A stretch of 64,000 nucleotides of DNA from Garcia nutans (Eukaryota; Streptophyta; Magnoliopsida; Malpighiales; Euphorbiaceae): NCBI GenBank assembly GCA_947685225.1, contig CANTUV010000024.1, positions 19,362,001 through 19,426,000 of the forward strand, written 5' to 3'. Position 1 is the stretch's first letter, and every line of letters begins with the position of its first letter. This document shows, one piece after another, positions 22,910 through 35,323 of the stretch. Made by a program: the position numbers and the translations under genes. The notes beneath the pieces are model-generated. The model was given only the letters and a program-made list of their open reading frames with translations, had not been told where the DNA came from and ran no database searches.

Positions 22910-24395
22910 TCATGAACAAAAACCCTAAATATGGCCAAAACTCTTTTAATTGCATTTAAACACATTGTGCACACCATAACCCCATTCAAATGAATCTAAA
23001 CTAGGTCATTAACACTTATTTTACATATTCATCACAATATTCTCATTAACAAAACATTTAAACACATACCACTTCAAAACCCTAAAACCAATATTATTCT
23101 TATTCTTTCAATACCAACACCCACTTAACTTACCATCCTCAAACCAAAACCAACACCAATTTAACTTACAATCAAACTCAACACTTATAAACACATCTCA
23201 ACCACACCAAATCATAATCCCAACAAATCAAAACTCACTTCAAACACAACTTCAAAAATAACAAGGGAAAACAAGAGAGTACTTACCTCAATTGAAGAAA
23301 TTTCACAAATCTCCAACTTAATCCTTTGATTCTTCCTTCAATTTGATGTTAGAAATCAAAACACCTCACTTGCTCTCTCTTTCCCTTTGGTAGCCGGCCA
23401 CACCAAGCAAAGAAGAGAAAATGAAGACAAGTCAAACTTCTCTTCTTCTTTAAATCTCCACCAAGCAATCCTAACAATGCAATTACCAAATTGCCCTCAT
23501 CCATTTAACTTAACTCTTGTCACTTATATGCCCATTTAAGTAATTTCACATATCACAAATAAATATCCTCTTCCATTGACCATCCCTTTTGACCAACATA
23601 TATGTTATATATATTACCATATACCCAACATATACATTATCTCAAAATACATTTTTCCTTTCCAATAACACATAAACATTTAATTCAAATCAAACAACAA
23701 TTACATCAATACTTCTAGGGCACATTTTGGGATATTACATGTTGAGCTAAATACCCATGCTTAGGGTTTGTAGTATATTTGATTGAATGCTTTGAATTGA
23801 TATTTCCATTGATGTACCTTGTTGTTGGTTGATTGCATTGGATTGTATGCTAGGTTAATAGATTAGCTACCTATTGATCTCTATATATTGAATGAAGGAC
23901 CGAGAGGTGAAATTTGATATCGGAATTATGCAATCGACTATCCTATGAATGAATTAGAAATATAAGTTCTAGGGTTTCATTAATTTGCAAATGTAAAATA
24001 ATTGGTTATTGCTAATTCATGAATGTGAGAACTAATGAATTGGTAATTGACTAATTAACCTTAAGGAACAAATTAATTACAAGGCTATGTTAATAGATAA
24101 TTGAGAATTGAGCTTTGATTGAATGGACCTATAACCCTAGGCACTTTCCCAAGAACTGAATTGATCTTGTGCACCCATCACACACATCAAACCCTACGTA
24201 CGTTAATTTTAGGTTTAAATTGTTCTTTAGCATTCCAAACAACAAACTCTTGCTTTTAATTTAATTGCTTTAATCAAGCTATTACAAACCACACCTTCTT
24301 GGGGAAACGACCTTGGGGTGATCACATTTGCTACAGCTACCTCGTATACTTGCAAGTGCCGCTTGTAGTATACTTAATTCGAGCGCAACATATCA

Positions 24396-25594
24396 CAAGA
24401 TTCAAATCTAGCATGCAACGCTCTCAACTCAACAAGCAACGAGAGCGAATAAGCAGTCAAACCTGCCAAAGACGTTCGACTCAAGGCATCAGCAACAACA
24501 TTTGCCTTACCAGGATGATAATAAATCAAATAGTCATAGTCTTTAATCAACAGTAACCACCGTCTCTGCCGAAGATTCAGCTCTCTATGAACACCCATTT
24601 ATTTTAAACTCTTGTGATCAGTATAAATGAAACACTTTTTCCTATACAAGTAATGTTGTCAAATCTTCAAGGCAAAAACTATGGCTGCAAGCTCCAAATC
24701 ATGAGTCGGGTAATTCCACTCATGTGGCTTCAACTATTGAGAGGCATAAGCAATGACTCTACCCTCATGCATCAGAACACAACCTAAACTACTATGTGAA
24801 GCATCACTGTATATTACATATGGTTTACCTTCCACAGGCAGGATAAGGACGGGAGCCTGAGTCAACATCTCCCTCAGCTGCTCAAAACTCGCTTGACACT
24901 AATCTGTCCACACAAATCTAACTCCTTTCCAAAGCAATCTGGTGAGTGTTGTATCTATCATAGAAAAACCCTTCACAAACTGACGATAATAGCCTGCCAA
25001 TCCTAGAAAACTTCTAACCTCTTTCACACTCTTTGGTAGACTCCATTTCAAGATAGCCTCAACCTTACTCGGCTCAACTCTAATACCCTCTGCTGAAACA
25101 ACATGACCAAGAAAAGCTACCTGATCGAGCTAGAACTCACACTTAGACAGCTTAGCATACAACTGCTTCTCTCTCAGAGTCTGCAATACAATTCGCAAAT
25201 GCCTATCATGATCCTCCTCATTATGCGAATATACCAAAATTTCATCAATGAAGACCACCACAAAATGATCTAAATATGGTCTGAACACCCTATTTATCAA
25301 ATCCATAAAAACTGTTGGTGCATTCATCAATCCAAAGGGCTTCACTAGAAACTCATAATGCCTATACCTTGTGTGAAAAGCTATCTTGGGTACATCCACA
25401 TCTCTGACTCTCAACTCATGGTACGCTGATCTCAGATCAATCTTAGAGAATACTACTGCTCCCTTCAACTGATCAAAGAGATCATCAATCCGAGGTAAAG
25501 GATACTTGTTCTTGATGGTCACCTTATTCAACTGCCTATAATCAATACACAATCTCAAGGTGTCATCCTTCTTCTTCTCAAACAACACAGGCGT
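24396..25594 (-). pseudogene. RT and RNase H remnant of element D
   Basis: Collinear with A 4740-5925. The RT frame (25130-25588) keeps RLCIDYRQLNKV, KYPLPRIDDLFDQL, FSKIDLRSAYHELRV and the fingers/palm, but the catalytic site reads FIDE (25241-25252) where A reads FIDD, which should abolish polymerase activity. Stops and indels occupy 24600-25130. The RNase H end (24374-24598) shows DYLIYYHPGKANVVADALSR. E inserted at GGCGT just upstream, splitting RT. Confidence 0.9.
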
Positions 25595-26419
25595 TGTAAT
25601 ATCCCCATGTGTGCCCTAGAAGTTTTAATTCAATTGTTGTTTGATTTGAATTAAATGTACATATGTTTTAGCAAAGGAAATGATTGTGTTAATGGAATGT
25701 ATATGTAGTATATATGTTAATATATATAACATATATGTTGGTCAAGTGTAAAGTCAAGGGAAGAAGATATTTTTATTTGGGATGAGTGAAATTACTTAAG
25801 AGGGCAAGAGTTTTAAAGGAAGTGTGAACAAATCGAAAAGGGCATTTAAGTAATTGTGTTGATGGAATTGCTTGGTGGGTATTTAAAGAAGAAAAGAAGG
25901 TTGAATTGTCTTCATTTCTTTTCTTTTCTTGGTATAGCCGGCCATTTCAAAGGAAGAGAGAGCAAAAGTGAGATTTTCTTATTCAAGTTTCAAATTGAAG
26001 GAGGAATCAAAGGATTTGGTTGGAGATTTGTGAAATTTCTTCATCTAAGGTAAGTACTCTCTTGTTTTCCTTTGGTATTTTGAAGATGTGTTTGAAGTGT
26101 GTTGTGATTTGATAATATTATGATTTGGTATGTTTGAGATGAGTTTCTAAATGTTGAAATTGATTGTGAGTTAATTTAGTGTTGGTTTGGTTTTGGTTGA
26201 AGATGGTAGGTTAAAAGTGATGTTGGTTTTTTTTAGGGTTTTGAAGTGGAAGTGATTAAATGTGTTGATGATGGGTTGTTAAGGTGAATATTGTGGTAAA
26301 CATGTGAAATATGTGTTTAGAATATGGATTACATTCATTTGAATTATGCTAAATTGTGTATAATGTAATTGAGTGCAACCAAAGGGAACTTGAACATGTT
26401 AGGGTTTCAATTCATGAGA

Positions 26420-26606
26420 GACACGGCCAAAAGCAAGGAGAGACACGGCCAATTCATGAGAGACAAAGCCAAGTCCATGGAAATTTGGCCGTGTTGGGTG
26501 ATTTTTGGAGGAGACACGACCGTGTCCCTTGCCCATGTTGGCTTCTGTTGCTTTTGGTTGAGAGGCTTTTGGTTGAGAGACACGGCCACAAGCTTGGTCG
26601 TGTCCC
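26420..26606. repeat. GACACGGCC cluster in E LTR (plus copy)
   Basis: Several GAGACACGGCCA words and their complements (TTGGCCGTGT, GACCGTGTCCC, TTGGTCGTGTCCC). More eroded than in the minus copy. Confidence 0.8.
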
Positions 26607-27511
26607 TTGAGTGTGTTGGCTACTGTGTTTGGTTTTTGTTCTTCTTACATGATTGAGTTTGAACTTCCATTTGATAATGCATATGATATTATATGAACAA
26701 GGTGATGTAATATGCATTGTGAAACTTGTGAATGGCAATGTGTTATATGAATAATGTATCTTGAAATGTTATACCAATGATGCTATGTGAATAATATGAA
26801 TTGAGATATAATATGATGATGCTAGGTGAATAATATGAATTGAGATACAACATGATATGAGGCCATTGTGATTGGCTATGATAACTCAAATGTGATGTGA
26901 AGCCATTGTGTTTGGCTATGATGATTCAATTGAAAGAACATAAGGCATGTTTGCCTAATTGATGATGAGAATTGAGAATGAAACAATAAATGAATTGTGT
27001 GTCTAATGTGTTATTCATTTTTAGAGTTTTGTTGTTGGTGGCATGCCTATTGGTAACATTCTCTTGAAGTTAGGTTGGATTTGATCCTTGAAGCCTAATT
27101 GAGATGTTACAACCCTTGAAGCTAGGTTGGATTGGTTCTTGAAGCCAAGTTGGGTTGATACTTAGCATGCTTTGTTCCCCTTGAAGCTTGGTTGAACCTA
27201 AATCCTTAAAGCCTAGTTGGGTTTATGATAATGATAAATGTGATAATAAAACCAAAGCATTAACTCTGAAAGTTGAATGACATATTGGTGTGTCTTGGGC
27301 CCATGCTTGTCTTTGTTTAATGTGATTCATGTATGGTAAAATGATTAACTAATGAGATATATGGAAGGATATTGAAATGTGATATGTTTATATATGTGGT
27401 TTATGAAATATAAAGGTATGTTGTTAACCTTTCATCTATGATATTGATTTGAGTAATCAAATGTGTGACATTGCATTGCATTATAGTATAATGTTGGTAT
27501 ATTTTGTACTA

Positions 27512-27549
27512 CTAAGCCGATGGCTTAGCGCGATAGTGTTTGATCGCGC
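27512..27549 (+). other. Two-hairpin module in E LTR
   Basis: CTAAGCC-GAT-GGCTTAG is followed by GCGCGAT, an 8-nt loop and ATCGCGC, then AGGTAACAG. Recognisable versions of both parts occur in A, D, H and E LTRs at the same relative place, with the CTAAGC stem also in C. Function unknown. Confidence 0.75.
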
Positions 27550-27899
27550 AGGTAACAGAGTTGAACCTGAGAGCTCCTCGAGACCGACCGAGTGAGAGTA
27601 GACATTGAAGAGTTGTTTTGGGACTTAAAGATCAGAGAAGAGCTGCCAATCATGTATATATATTCTATGTTTTGTAAACCTTGATTTATAACATATTTGT
27701 AATAACTTCCGTTGTGAATTATTAAACATTTTGTATATAGTGTCTTTTGGATTTCTTTTATTTGTTTGAGATTGGTTTTACTTATTTACAAAGATATTTG
27801 TTGTGTCTTTTTAAACCGTGGCATTTTCTATATTCAGTATACGTATATTACGATCGTTTAAGCATGCTTGGTACGTATACCGGGTATAGAGGTGTTACA

Positions 27900-28068
27900 G
27901 GCGCTCCCCACAGGGACACACTAGGGCGAATGAACCCTTTTTCCAACAACTCCTGCAACTGCACCTTCAACTCTCTCAACTCAGCAGGTGCCATCCGATA
28001 AGGAGTAATAGAGATAGGAGTGGTACCAGGCAACAAATCGATACCAAACTCCACTTCTCTCTCAAGAG
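27900..28068 (-). pseudogene. RT N-terminal fragment of element D
   Basis: Translates on the minus strand to EFGIDLLPGTTPISITPY, LRELKVQLQELLEKGFIRP and WGAP, the RT N-terminus matching A 4580-4740. The flanks are E (left) and B (right), which entered this exon-like stretch at AAGAG. Confidence 0.92.
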
Positions 28069-28258
28069 TGTAGACCCTTAAATTTGGACAGATTTAAATT
28101 TAAAAGGTTTATGTTGGTCCATTATGAATTTAGATTTCTTAAACCTAATTTTAGAATTAAATTGGAAGTTATATCAAAATTGCAAAAATATTGGCTGAAA
28201 ATTTAATTATTTTGGACCGGTTTGAGTCCAAATTAATGGTTTTGGTCGAGTTGGCTTT

Positions 28259-28538
28259 CCCAAATTAATATGGGTACTGCCCATATCGATTTGGAAGGGC
28301 CAAATTGATATGGGTACTACCCATATCGATTTGAGCTTACCAAATCAATATGGGCAAGTGCCTTATATCGATTTTGGCAAGCCAAATCGATATGAGGCAA
28401 TTTCATATCGATTTGGCTAGTCCAAAAAGATATGGAATCTACCTCATATCGATTTGGCTAGCCCAAATTGATATGGAATCTGCCTCATATAGATTTGGCT
28501 TGCCCAAATCGATATGAGGTGCACTCCATGTTGATTTC
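28259..28538. repeat. Array of CCAAATCGATATG palindromes in B U3
   Basis: About eight to ten inverted units such as CCAAATTGATATGGG..CCCATATCGATTTGG, each near 35-45 bp, centred on ATCGAT. The 3' LTR has the matching array at 41453-41681. It lies about 100 bp upstream of the TATA box. Confidence 0.88.
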
Positions 28539-28638
28539 AGCCTTTAATTCCAGTCCTAAACAAAATTACACTAGCCATTTAACTTCCTAATTAACTTATT
28601 AGAGTTGGATTAGGTTTAGGTTAAAGTATTGATTTCCC

Positions 28639-28646
28639 TATAAATA
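28639..28646 (+). promoter_or_regulatory. TATA box of B 5' LTR
   Basis: CCCTATAAATACG is a good plant TATA context and is conserved in the 3' LTR (TATAAATA, 41784-41791). RNA would start about 30 nt downstream, making 28069 to about 28675 the U3. Confidence 0.65.
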
Positions 28647-29644
28647 CGTGATTAACACAGATAGGCAAAGGGGATGAATAGATCAGAAGGCGTTTGGATT
28701 TAATAGATTGGCAGTAAAAGAGAGAGAGCAATATCAAAAATCAAGGGAGCAAATGGGATTAATAAACTGGCAGCAAAGGAAAGCAAGGATAAAAGTCTTA
28801 TGAAACCCTAATCATCAAGAAGCAATTGAGTAAACAGTAACAATATAACAATTCCCTCAAGCAGTTGTTTCCCTCCACCAATAACAAGAGCTGATTCAGG
28901 CTGTAATAAACATCAGATTTGATTCAACGCATTGAAAATTGGAGGAGCCTACGACATAGGTACATCTTCATTAATTCATTAATTTGTTTAGCTTAAATTT
29001 TCATTCCTCTTGTTTTAATTGAGCATACTGTTATTATTACTTCAAATATAACTGTGGGAATTTCATTCAATAAGTCTTACCTTCAGTATTCAATTTGTTC
29101 CAAATTTTAAATCATAGAATCTAATCTTAATTGAATAATTCAAGTTCCTGATTTTCACTTATAAACCTCAATCAAATTTTTCAAAACCTTAAAGTCTTAA
29201 TTTAAGAATTCTATACTTTGTAAAACCCCTAATCCAAAAATCCAAAACCATAATTTAATTTTCCCAATCCAAAAACCCTATAACTCTAATGTTATTTTCT
29301 AAAGTCCTAAACCCTAATTTGATTCCAAATACCCATAAAATCACAATTTCCCATCTAAAACCCTAAAAAATCATATTTCATGTTTGAAATCCTTGTTTCC
29401 CATCTAAAATCATATTTCATGTTTGAAACCCTAATTTCCCATCTAAAACCCTAAAAAATCCTAGAATCCCTAATTCAAGATGTAAACCTAAATTTACTTA
29501 TTTATTGCTTTATCTAATTTTAGATTTGATTATGTAGTTTATTATATGTTTTGATGATTGATTTATTTAATTTCAATGCTTGATTTATTTAATTTATCAT
29601 GGATGAATAGTTTTTCAATTATTATTTGTTTATTAAAATTGTAA

Positions 29645-29816
29645 GAGGTATGTTTCCATGATTGGCTACCTCATTAATTAATTTTCATGAAATTTAAATT
29701 ATTTTCATATTTTGGGATTAATGTAAAGGACACGTTTCCACCTTTTGGTGGGTGTCCTATTTAGTTTTAGATATTAAACAATGTAAGGACATGTTTCCAT
29801 CCTTGGATGGGTGTCT
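29645..29816. other. Three phased hairpins in B 5' LTR
   Basis: 29645-29672 (GAGGTA/TACCTC), 29727-29758 (AGGACAC/GTGTCCT with inner CCACC/GGTGG) and 29786-29816 (AGGACA with inner CCATCC/GGATGG). Each has a GTTT bulge. Same set in the 3' LTR at 42776-42803, 42858-42889 and 42917-42948, and in element I. Confidence 0.78.
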
Positions 29817-30193
29817 ATTTATTTATTTTGTTTGAACATTGATTTAATTTTAATATAATGATGCTTTATTTTAATTATTGCATGTAGTATGGATAATATC
29901 ATTATATTTAAGAATTTTATAATATTAAGAGCTGAAAAGGAGGCCGGTTCCAATGAATCGGGGGTTGTGGGGGGTATTTGGCCATTTCTCACCTTCCTCA
30001 CACCTACCCAACTTTCCGAACCCGTTAAGGGGTTGGGAATTTCTTAGAAATTGTTTTCTTTTTCCTGGCCCATCCGGGTGGCTACTCCATTGTCTCCAGA
30101 TTTAGGCCGTGTTCTCTAAATCCCTGAGCCTAATAATGCCGAAGTCGCAAGAACCATTCCACAGGGAGTGGGGGCAAAAATCCTCACCCATAG

Positions 30194-30211
30194 TGGCGAC
30201 TCCACTGGGGA
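30194..30211 (+). other. Primer binding site of element B (tRNA-Arg type)
   Basis: TGGCGACTCCACTGGGGA begins 2 nt after the LTR. I recognise this as the site used by Ogre/Tat elements, reported as complementary to a tRNA-Arg. Confidence 0.88.
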
Positions 30212-31232
30212 TAAGAGAAGTTGATTCCGTTGGTCTTTATATTATTCTATTATTTCTTATCATGATATTAACCATTGCATCATTTAGATTGTATCATGTG
30301 TGTGAGTTAGGATGCCCGTGTTACCCGTGTTGTGTTATGTAAGAGATACCATACTTTCACTCAAGGTATGAAGATTGAGCATGGCATAACTACTCATAGC
30401 ATTGTACCTTTTGGTATATACTTGCTATGGGAACTTAAGCCTTTTAACCCAAAGACTAAAGCTCATGTAATTAGCCTAGTTACTTCCCTTAGGTTTTTAC
30501 CCCAAATGCTTGTTGTTTGACTATGGTTAATTTATCTTGGTTTTAATCATGGCTTATTTGCTTTATTCTTTTTCTAATACGACCTAAGTACATCGTAAGC
30601 TCAAAATAATTTTTTCTTTGAAGTCCAAAAGACCAAAGCTATTTTTAAAACTTTTCAAGATGGTTTTTGGACATAAAACTTTTCTAAAAACAAATCAAAA
30701 ATTCTTTTCTCATGACCCAAATACAAAGGCCAACATCCATTTTTTCTAAAATCTTTTTACAATGGGCTTAGAAATAAAATTATTTTCATAACTATTTGAA
30801 AGAGCTTACGAATATTATGTAAATTATGGAAATACCAAAAATCAATTGTGAGCCTAGTTTATACTAAGAATTATTAATCATGGGCTTATTTTTGGCATGA
30901 ATCATTAGTTACTTTTTTAAGTGAGAAATCTATTTATAATAAACCTCTTAATTTAGTTTTAATCCAATATAGCATAAAAGCTGTTTTAGTTGATTGGATG
31001 GATTAAAACCTAATTAATGGGAATTATTATGAACTGATTTCTATTTTTCAAAATATAACTATTGGTTGAACCGTCTGAGGGAACTTTTTGAAAATAAAAT
31101 ATCCAATATTGGTATTTTGTAGACCATAAAATTAGAAAAAGAGACTCGCCATTCGTGTGTGGAAGTTATAAGGTTGGAAGGAATGTCCTAATTATCTTTG
31201 TTTGTTTATTGTTTGTGCATACATACATACAT
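30212..31232 (+). other. Leader region of element B, no gene seen
   Basis: AT-rich internal DNA after the PBS, with stops in every frame at short intervals. I see no domain. It ends in a short CATA tract that forms the target TACAT (31228-31232) of the nested solo LTR. Confidence 0.7.
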
Positions 31233-34200
31233 TATAACACCCTTATACCCTATATATGTACAATACATATATACGGTATAAAAATGTCACAGACCGGTTT
31301 AATAAAAAATTTTACATTTCTATTTTAAGATTTCAAATACTAATATATATAAAATAAATAATATATAAATATTCTTTGCTTGTTATAGGAATCCAAAATA
31401 AATATTTTATATGAAAATCTCTAGAAAAAATTTGCAAGAGTTTTGTTTGTAATTGAATGTTCCCAAAATTCAGCAAAACATAATCTGCATAAAACAAACA
31501 CTCCCAATAAAAATCGATTCACCATTTCACCAATACTTCTCAATTTCACCATATTTTCTCAAAATACTTATATATAGGTATATATATTAACATCACAAAT
31601 AAGATCTCATCTTAAACAAATTATTCAAATCATTCTTTACAATTTATAATATATACTTCAAAAACATATCATCTCTTACATAATATCAAAATATACTATA
31701 ATATCAAATCTGTACATGCTGGCAACTGGCTCTGATCTTAATGTACCCAAAAACAACTCTTCAAGCTCAATAAATATAAAACTAGACCCGACCAGGTCTA
31801 GTAGAACTCTCCAGCTCTACCAAATCATCCATCACCTGCGCGACGAATAACAATCGCGCTAAGCCAAAGCCTAGTGGTACAAACTTTGATAATAACAATA
31901 AAACTCAATGTAATGTCAACGCACAATGCATATAGATGTCACATCATTGCTTAATTGTATCACAATTCATAATTCACATTAAAGTAAAGACAAGCATGGG
32001 CCCAAAAGGATCTAATATGCTATTCAAATTTCAAAGTTACTACTTTGGTCCATAATGACACCATGTGTCTAGCTCCGTAGGCAATATATCCATGGATAAT
32101 GTAACAGCCCCAGTCTCTTGGACCTCAACCCGGCTAGACCCTTAGGCCCCAGTCTCTTGGACCTCAACCCGGCTAGACCCTTGGCCCCAGTATCTTGGTC
32201 CATAACCCGGCTAGGCTGCTATAGTTTTTGAGGTTTATGACCCAGTCTTTTCACCCCAAAAACATCATATTTATCAGCTGGCCTGATTTACGACCCAGTT
32301 TTTTCACCATTCCAGCATTTAGCCGTAGGCAATCATAGGCATACCGCTAAACCCAAAACTCTAAAAATTGAATAACATACTAGGCACATAATTTATTCAT
32401 TTTTCTCATTATTAATCTCTTTCTTTTTGTCACATATTGAATCTAGGCACATTGCCTTATTTTCACATTTTTTTTTCTCACTATTCTCATTTTTCACATC
32501 TTTCTCATTTTTCTCACTTTTCTCATTTTTATCAATATCAATTCATTTCATTATTCCACATATCTCATTTTTACATTCACAACACATTACCCAATTACTT
32601 TGGGTATTTTCACATAATATACATATTTCACATGTTACACAAATTAGCCATTATCAATGGCTTTTCACAATGTGTTTAACACATATATGACATTACAAAT
32701 GTCATAGCATATTATTCATACACAATCAATGAACCAAGTAGCTTAACACATTTTTCAACCAAAATGTGTTAAGTTCAAATGTTATGCAAATATAGACATT
32801 ATATTCAAAGTTTGTACATACCTCCACTAGCAACCCAAAGCAAGCTTAACACAACCTTCAATCCTATCCTTCCAACTTGCCCTTCACCACTTGGATGAAG
32901 CAAATCAATCTCCCTCAATGCCTATACCAAATGTGATCATACATAATCATTTAATATCACATTCTAAGGTATTCTCAACATCAAACCATAATTAAACATC
33001 ACTCTAAACTAAATCCCAAAATTAAGCTTCACCTCACTTTAACTTTGAAAAACCATATCAAGCCATTTAAATTATTGTTTTACGTTTATTAATATCATTA
33101 AAAACATGTTTTAGCATGTTTAAACCAATTACATTAATTAACCACATGCTTATGTCCAAAACCCTAAAATGGCATAACCTTCACCATTGAAGGATCTCCA
33201 TTCCAACTCAATCCAATTATTATTTCAATCTTATTTCTACCACTTATATCATTAAATAACATGATTTAAGCATTAAAATCAAACAATTAATCATTCTTTG
33301 AAAATTCACTTTTCCAAAACCCTAAATCAATACTACCATTCTCAAGCTGTAACCAAACACAATCAAATCTAATATTTGACTTTAAAATACTTGTTTATGA
33401 ATCAAAAAAACACATTTGGAACCAATTTGAACAATTAAAGCTCATGTTTCCCGAAACCCAAAAGTTCCATAACCCTAAATTCTCTCTCTTCACCATTCGT
33501 TAACCAAACTCCATCATCTCTTCAATCTAACCTTAGAATCATTGTTAACTACCCAAAATAACATCATACACACCAATTCCAACAATTATAATATACTACA
33601 TCAAAATCCAAATTCTCACATAATACAAATTTCCAAGGAATTCAAAGAAAAGAGTTGGAAACTTACTAGTTTTGGTGGAAATCACCAAAAATCCACTTGA
33701 AACTTGTTAAATCCTAAAATTTATGGAGTATGGAAAAATCAAATTCATGCTCCAAACTCCCATGGAAAACGTCCTAAAGGAAGAAGAAGAAGAAGAAGAA
33801 GAAGAAGACTTTTTTTAATATTTCTTTTCCTTTTCATCTTTTTTTAACCATATATATATATATATTAAAATAATTTAATAATTATTTATTTATTTAATAA
33901 ATTAAAAGTCCTAAATTTCCTCTTTCATTCAAAAATAATTTATTTTTAAATTATTTTATTAATTTTAAATTTCTAAGATTTAATTACCAAAATACCCTTT
34001 TACTTTGACTTTTCTTTTAAAAAGTGTTTACTTTTATATGTTATATATATTTTACATATATCACATATATGTTCCACTTTTTCATTTAAAACTCCTTCAT
34101 TTTTCATTTAAAACCATTAATTTAATTTATCTATTTAAATTATAATTTATTTTATAAAATTTTCAAAAATTAGAACTTTTCAAAAATTTAGGATATTACA

Positions 34201-34404
34201 CATGCACAAGTAATGTGTATCTTATATACACATCAAATGTACCTTATATGTGTATTAAATATTAAGTATGTAATGTATTAATCCAACATATACAATTAAT
34301 ATACCATATGTATATGTTATATATACTCCAGATATATATATTGAGTATATACAATTTATATCTCCAAATACTTATTTAATTTCTCCAAAATCACGGATAT
34401 TACA
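31233..34404 (-). repeat. H-subfamily solo LTR inside B
   Basis: 3172 bp. On the plus strand it runs TATAACACCCTTATACC to CACGGATATTACA, flanked by TACAT (31228-31232) and TACAC (34405-34409). It matches the H LTR 55419-58624 in the same orientation, including the extra ~200 bp (34205-34404) absent from A and D. It contains the GCGCGA/CGCGCTAAGCC module (31835-31880), the palindrome near 32741 and three tandem GGACCTCAACCCGGCTAG words. No internal domain, so a solo LTR. Confidence 0.92.
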
Positions 34405-34483
34405 TACACACACTGCATAACATATCATTAATCGTCTCTGGCTCACAGCCCTGGATTATAATAGTTTAAAAGCCTACGACAAT

Positions 34484-35323
34484 TTGACCTACGCCAGAGA
34501 CGAAGAATCCAGCAACAACTCAGTTAGCTTATCACCAAAAGCAATGGAACCTGAGCAGATTCAAAAGATGTTGGATGATGCCCTTGAAGTCAAGATGGAA
34601 GAACTAAAAGGGGCCCTAGCTGAGATCATGAAAAGTCAAATGGCTGCAATGTTTGGGAACACTGTTGAAGCATCCGCAAGCACTAAGAAAGACAAGGAAA
34701 AGGCTAAAGTTGATGAAGTAGTCTTCGATGATGACAAGATGGTTATGGATGGTGATGAATATTGGGCCCAATACTTCTAAGATCCTCAAGATAAAAAGAA
34801 GGAGCCAAAGGTTATTGAGAAGATAACTTTTGAAAAGACCGAAACTTATGATGTTGAGAAAAATCCAACAATTGAACCAGTAAAGAAGCATAAATTTTCA
34901 AACTTAAGGGAGCCTTTGTCAAAGATCTTAGAAAATCTAATGAAAATGGATTTGCTACAACCATTGACACCTTGGCCTCTACATAAGCCTCTACCACCAA
35001 ATTTTGATGCCAAGGACTTCTATCAATTCCATCAAATGCAAGGGCATGAGATAGATAAATGTGTTCGATTAAGGCATAAAATCCAAGATTTGATTGACAG
35101 TAGAAAGCTGCCTGAGCTTGATAAGCCCAACACTAAGAATAATTCTTTGCCTAAATTTGGAAGGGTACCATCACTTACAACCTTCATGAAGAGTTTTATC
35201 TTGTCATATTATGATGATATGGATACAGAAGCTACTAAAGATGATGTGCTATTAAGCAAGCTTGGACTAACTATGGATGATGAATCAATGATCCTTGATG
35301 ATGAAAAAAATCCTTGCCCTTAA
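34484..35323 (+). pseudogene. Tat/Ogre-type gag remnant of element B
   Basis: One frame of 280 codons with a single TAA at 34778-34780. The N-terminal part (from MEPEQIQKM, Met at 34544) has an acidic/lysine-rich stretch; the C-terminal part (34916-35323) holds DLLQPLTPWPLHKPLP, FYQFHQMQGHEIDKC and RLRHKIQDLIDSRKL, which I recognise as the conserved end of Tat-type Gag. In relatives the finger-like motif begins with Cys; here the Cys position is Tyr, so metal binding is doubtful. The usual large capsid core seems to be missing, since only about 100 codons separate the two parts. No protease follows. Confidence 0.8.

Larger units (their letters stand above)
20776..23739 (-). repeat. Family E solo LTR (minus) inside F
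   Basis: 2964 bp, TGTAACACCCCG to GGGATATTACA on the plus strand, flanked by perfect TGTTG repeats (20771-20775 and 23740-23744). It matches 25595-27899 in reverse orientation. It has the GCGCGA/CGCGCTAAGCC module near 21099-21140, a tandem block of CAACCTAGCTTCAAGGG words (21627-21866) and a GACACGGCC cluster (22686-22909). No internal domain. Confidence 0.9.
19641..24390 (+). mobile_element. F: Athila-type solo LTR with a nested E solo LTR
   Basis: Starts TGTTTAGGTC, ends GAGCGCAACA, and is flanked by perfect 5-bp repeats TATCA (19636-19640 and 24391-24395). Removing it restores the D pol reading. Without the nested E copy (20776-23739 plus its duplicated TGTTG) it is about 1.78 kb, a normal Athila LTR length. 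The 3' end carries the ACTTGCAAGTGC word also seen in the G LTR. No internal region, PBS or ORF remains, so it is a solo LTR left by LTR-LTR recombination. Confidence 0.85.
25595..27899 (+). repeat. Family E solo LTR (plus) inside D reverse transcriptase
   Basis: 2305 bp, TGTAATATCCCC to GAGGTGTTACA, flanked by GGCGT (25590-25594) and GGCGC (27900-27904), one mismatch. It lies between the LFEKKK and WGAPV codons of D RT. It is shorter than the minus E copy. A TATA-like TATTTAAAG is at 25880-25888. Two adjacent perfect hairpins sit at 27512-27549. No internal region. Confidence 0.9.
28069..30192 (+). repeat. 5' LTR of element B
   Basis: 2124 bp, TGTAGACCCTT to CTCACCCATA (last CA changed to TA). 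It aligns with 41254-43335 throughout. In order it holds the CCAAATCGATATG array, a TATA box, a CCCTAAA-rich stretch (29220-29470) and three hairpins. G/A and C/T differences between the two LTRs are common. Confidence 0.95.

Noticed and set aside
22492..22989. Frames of 70-133 codons on both strands through the E LTR.
   Set aside because: They run through the GACACGGCC palindromes, open on both strands, and are not shared in phase with the plus-strand E copy.
19641..24390. F as a host gene with introns (TATA box, CCTTCTTGGGGAAACGACC and similar words).
   Set aside because: Flanking TATCA duplication, TG..CA ends and Athila-type end words show a solo LTR; no coding frame.
29220..29480. CCCTAAA repeats suggesting an interstitial telomere.
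   Set aside because: Irregular, interrupted by long LTR-specific words, and present at the same place in both B LTRs (42370-42600).
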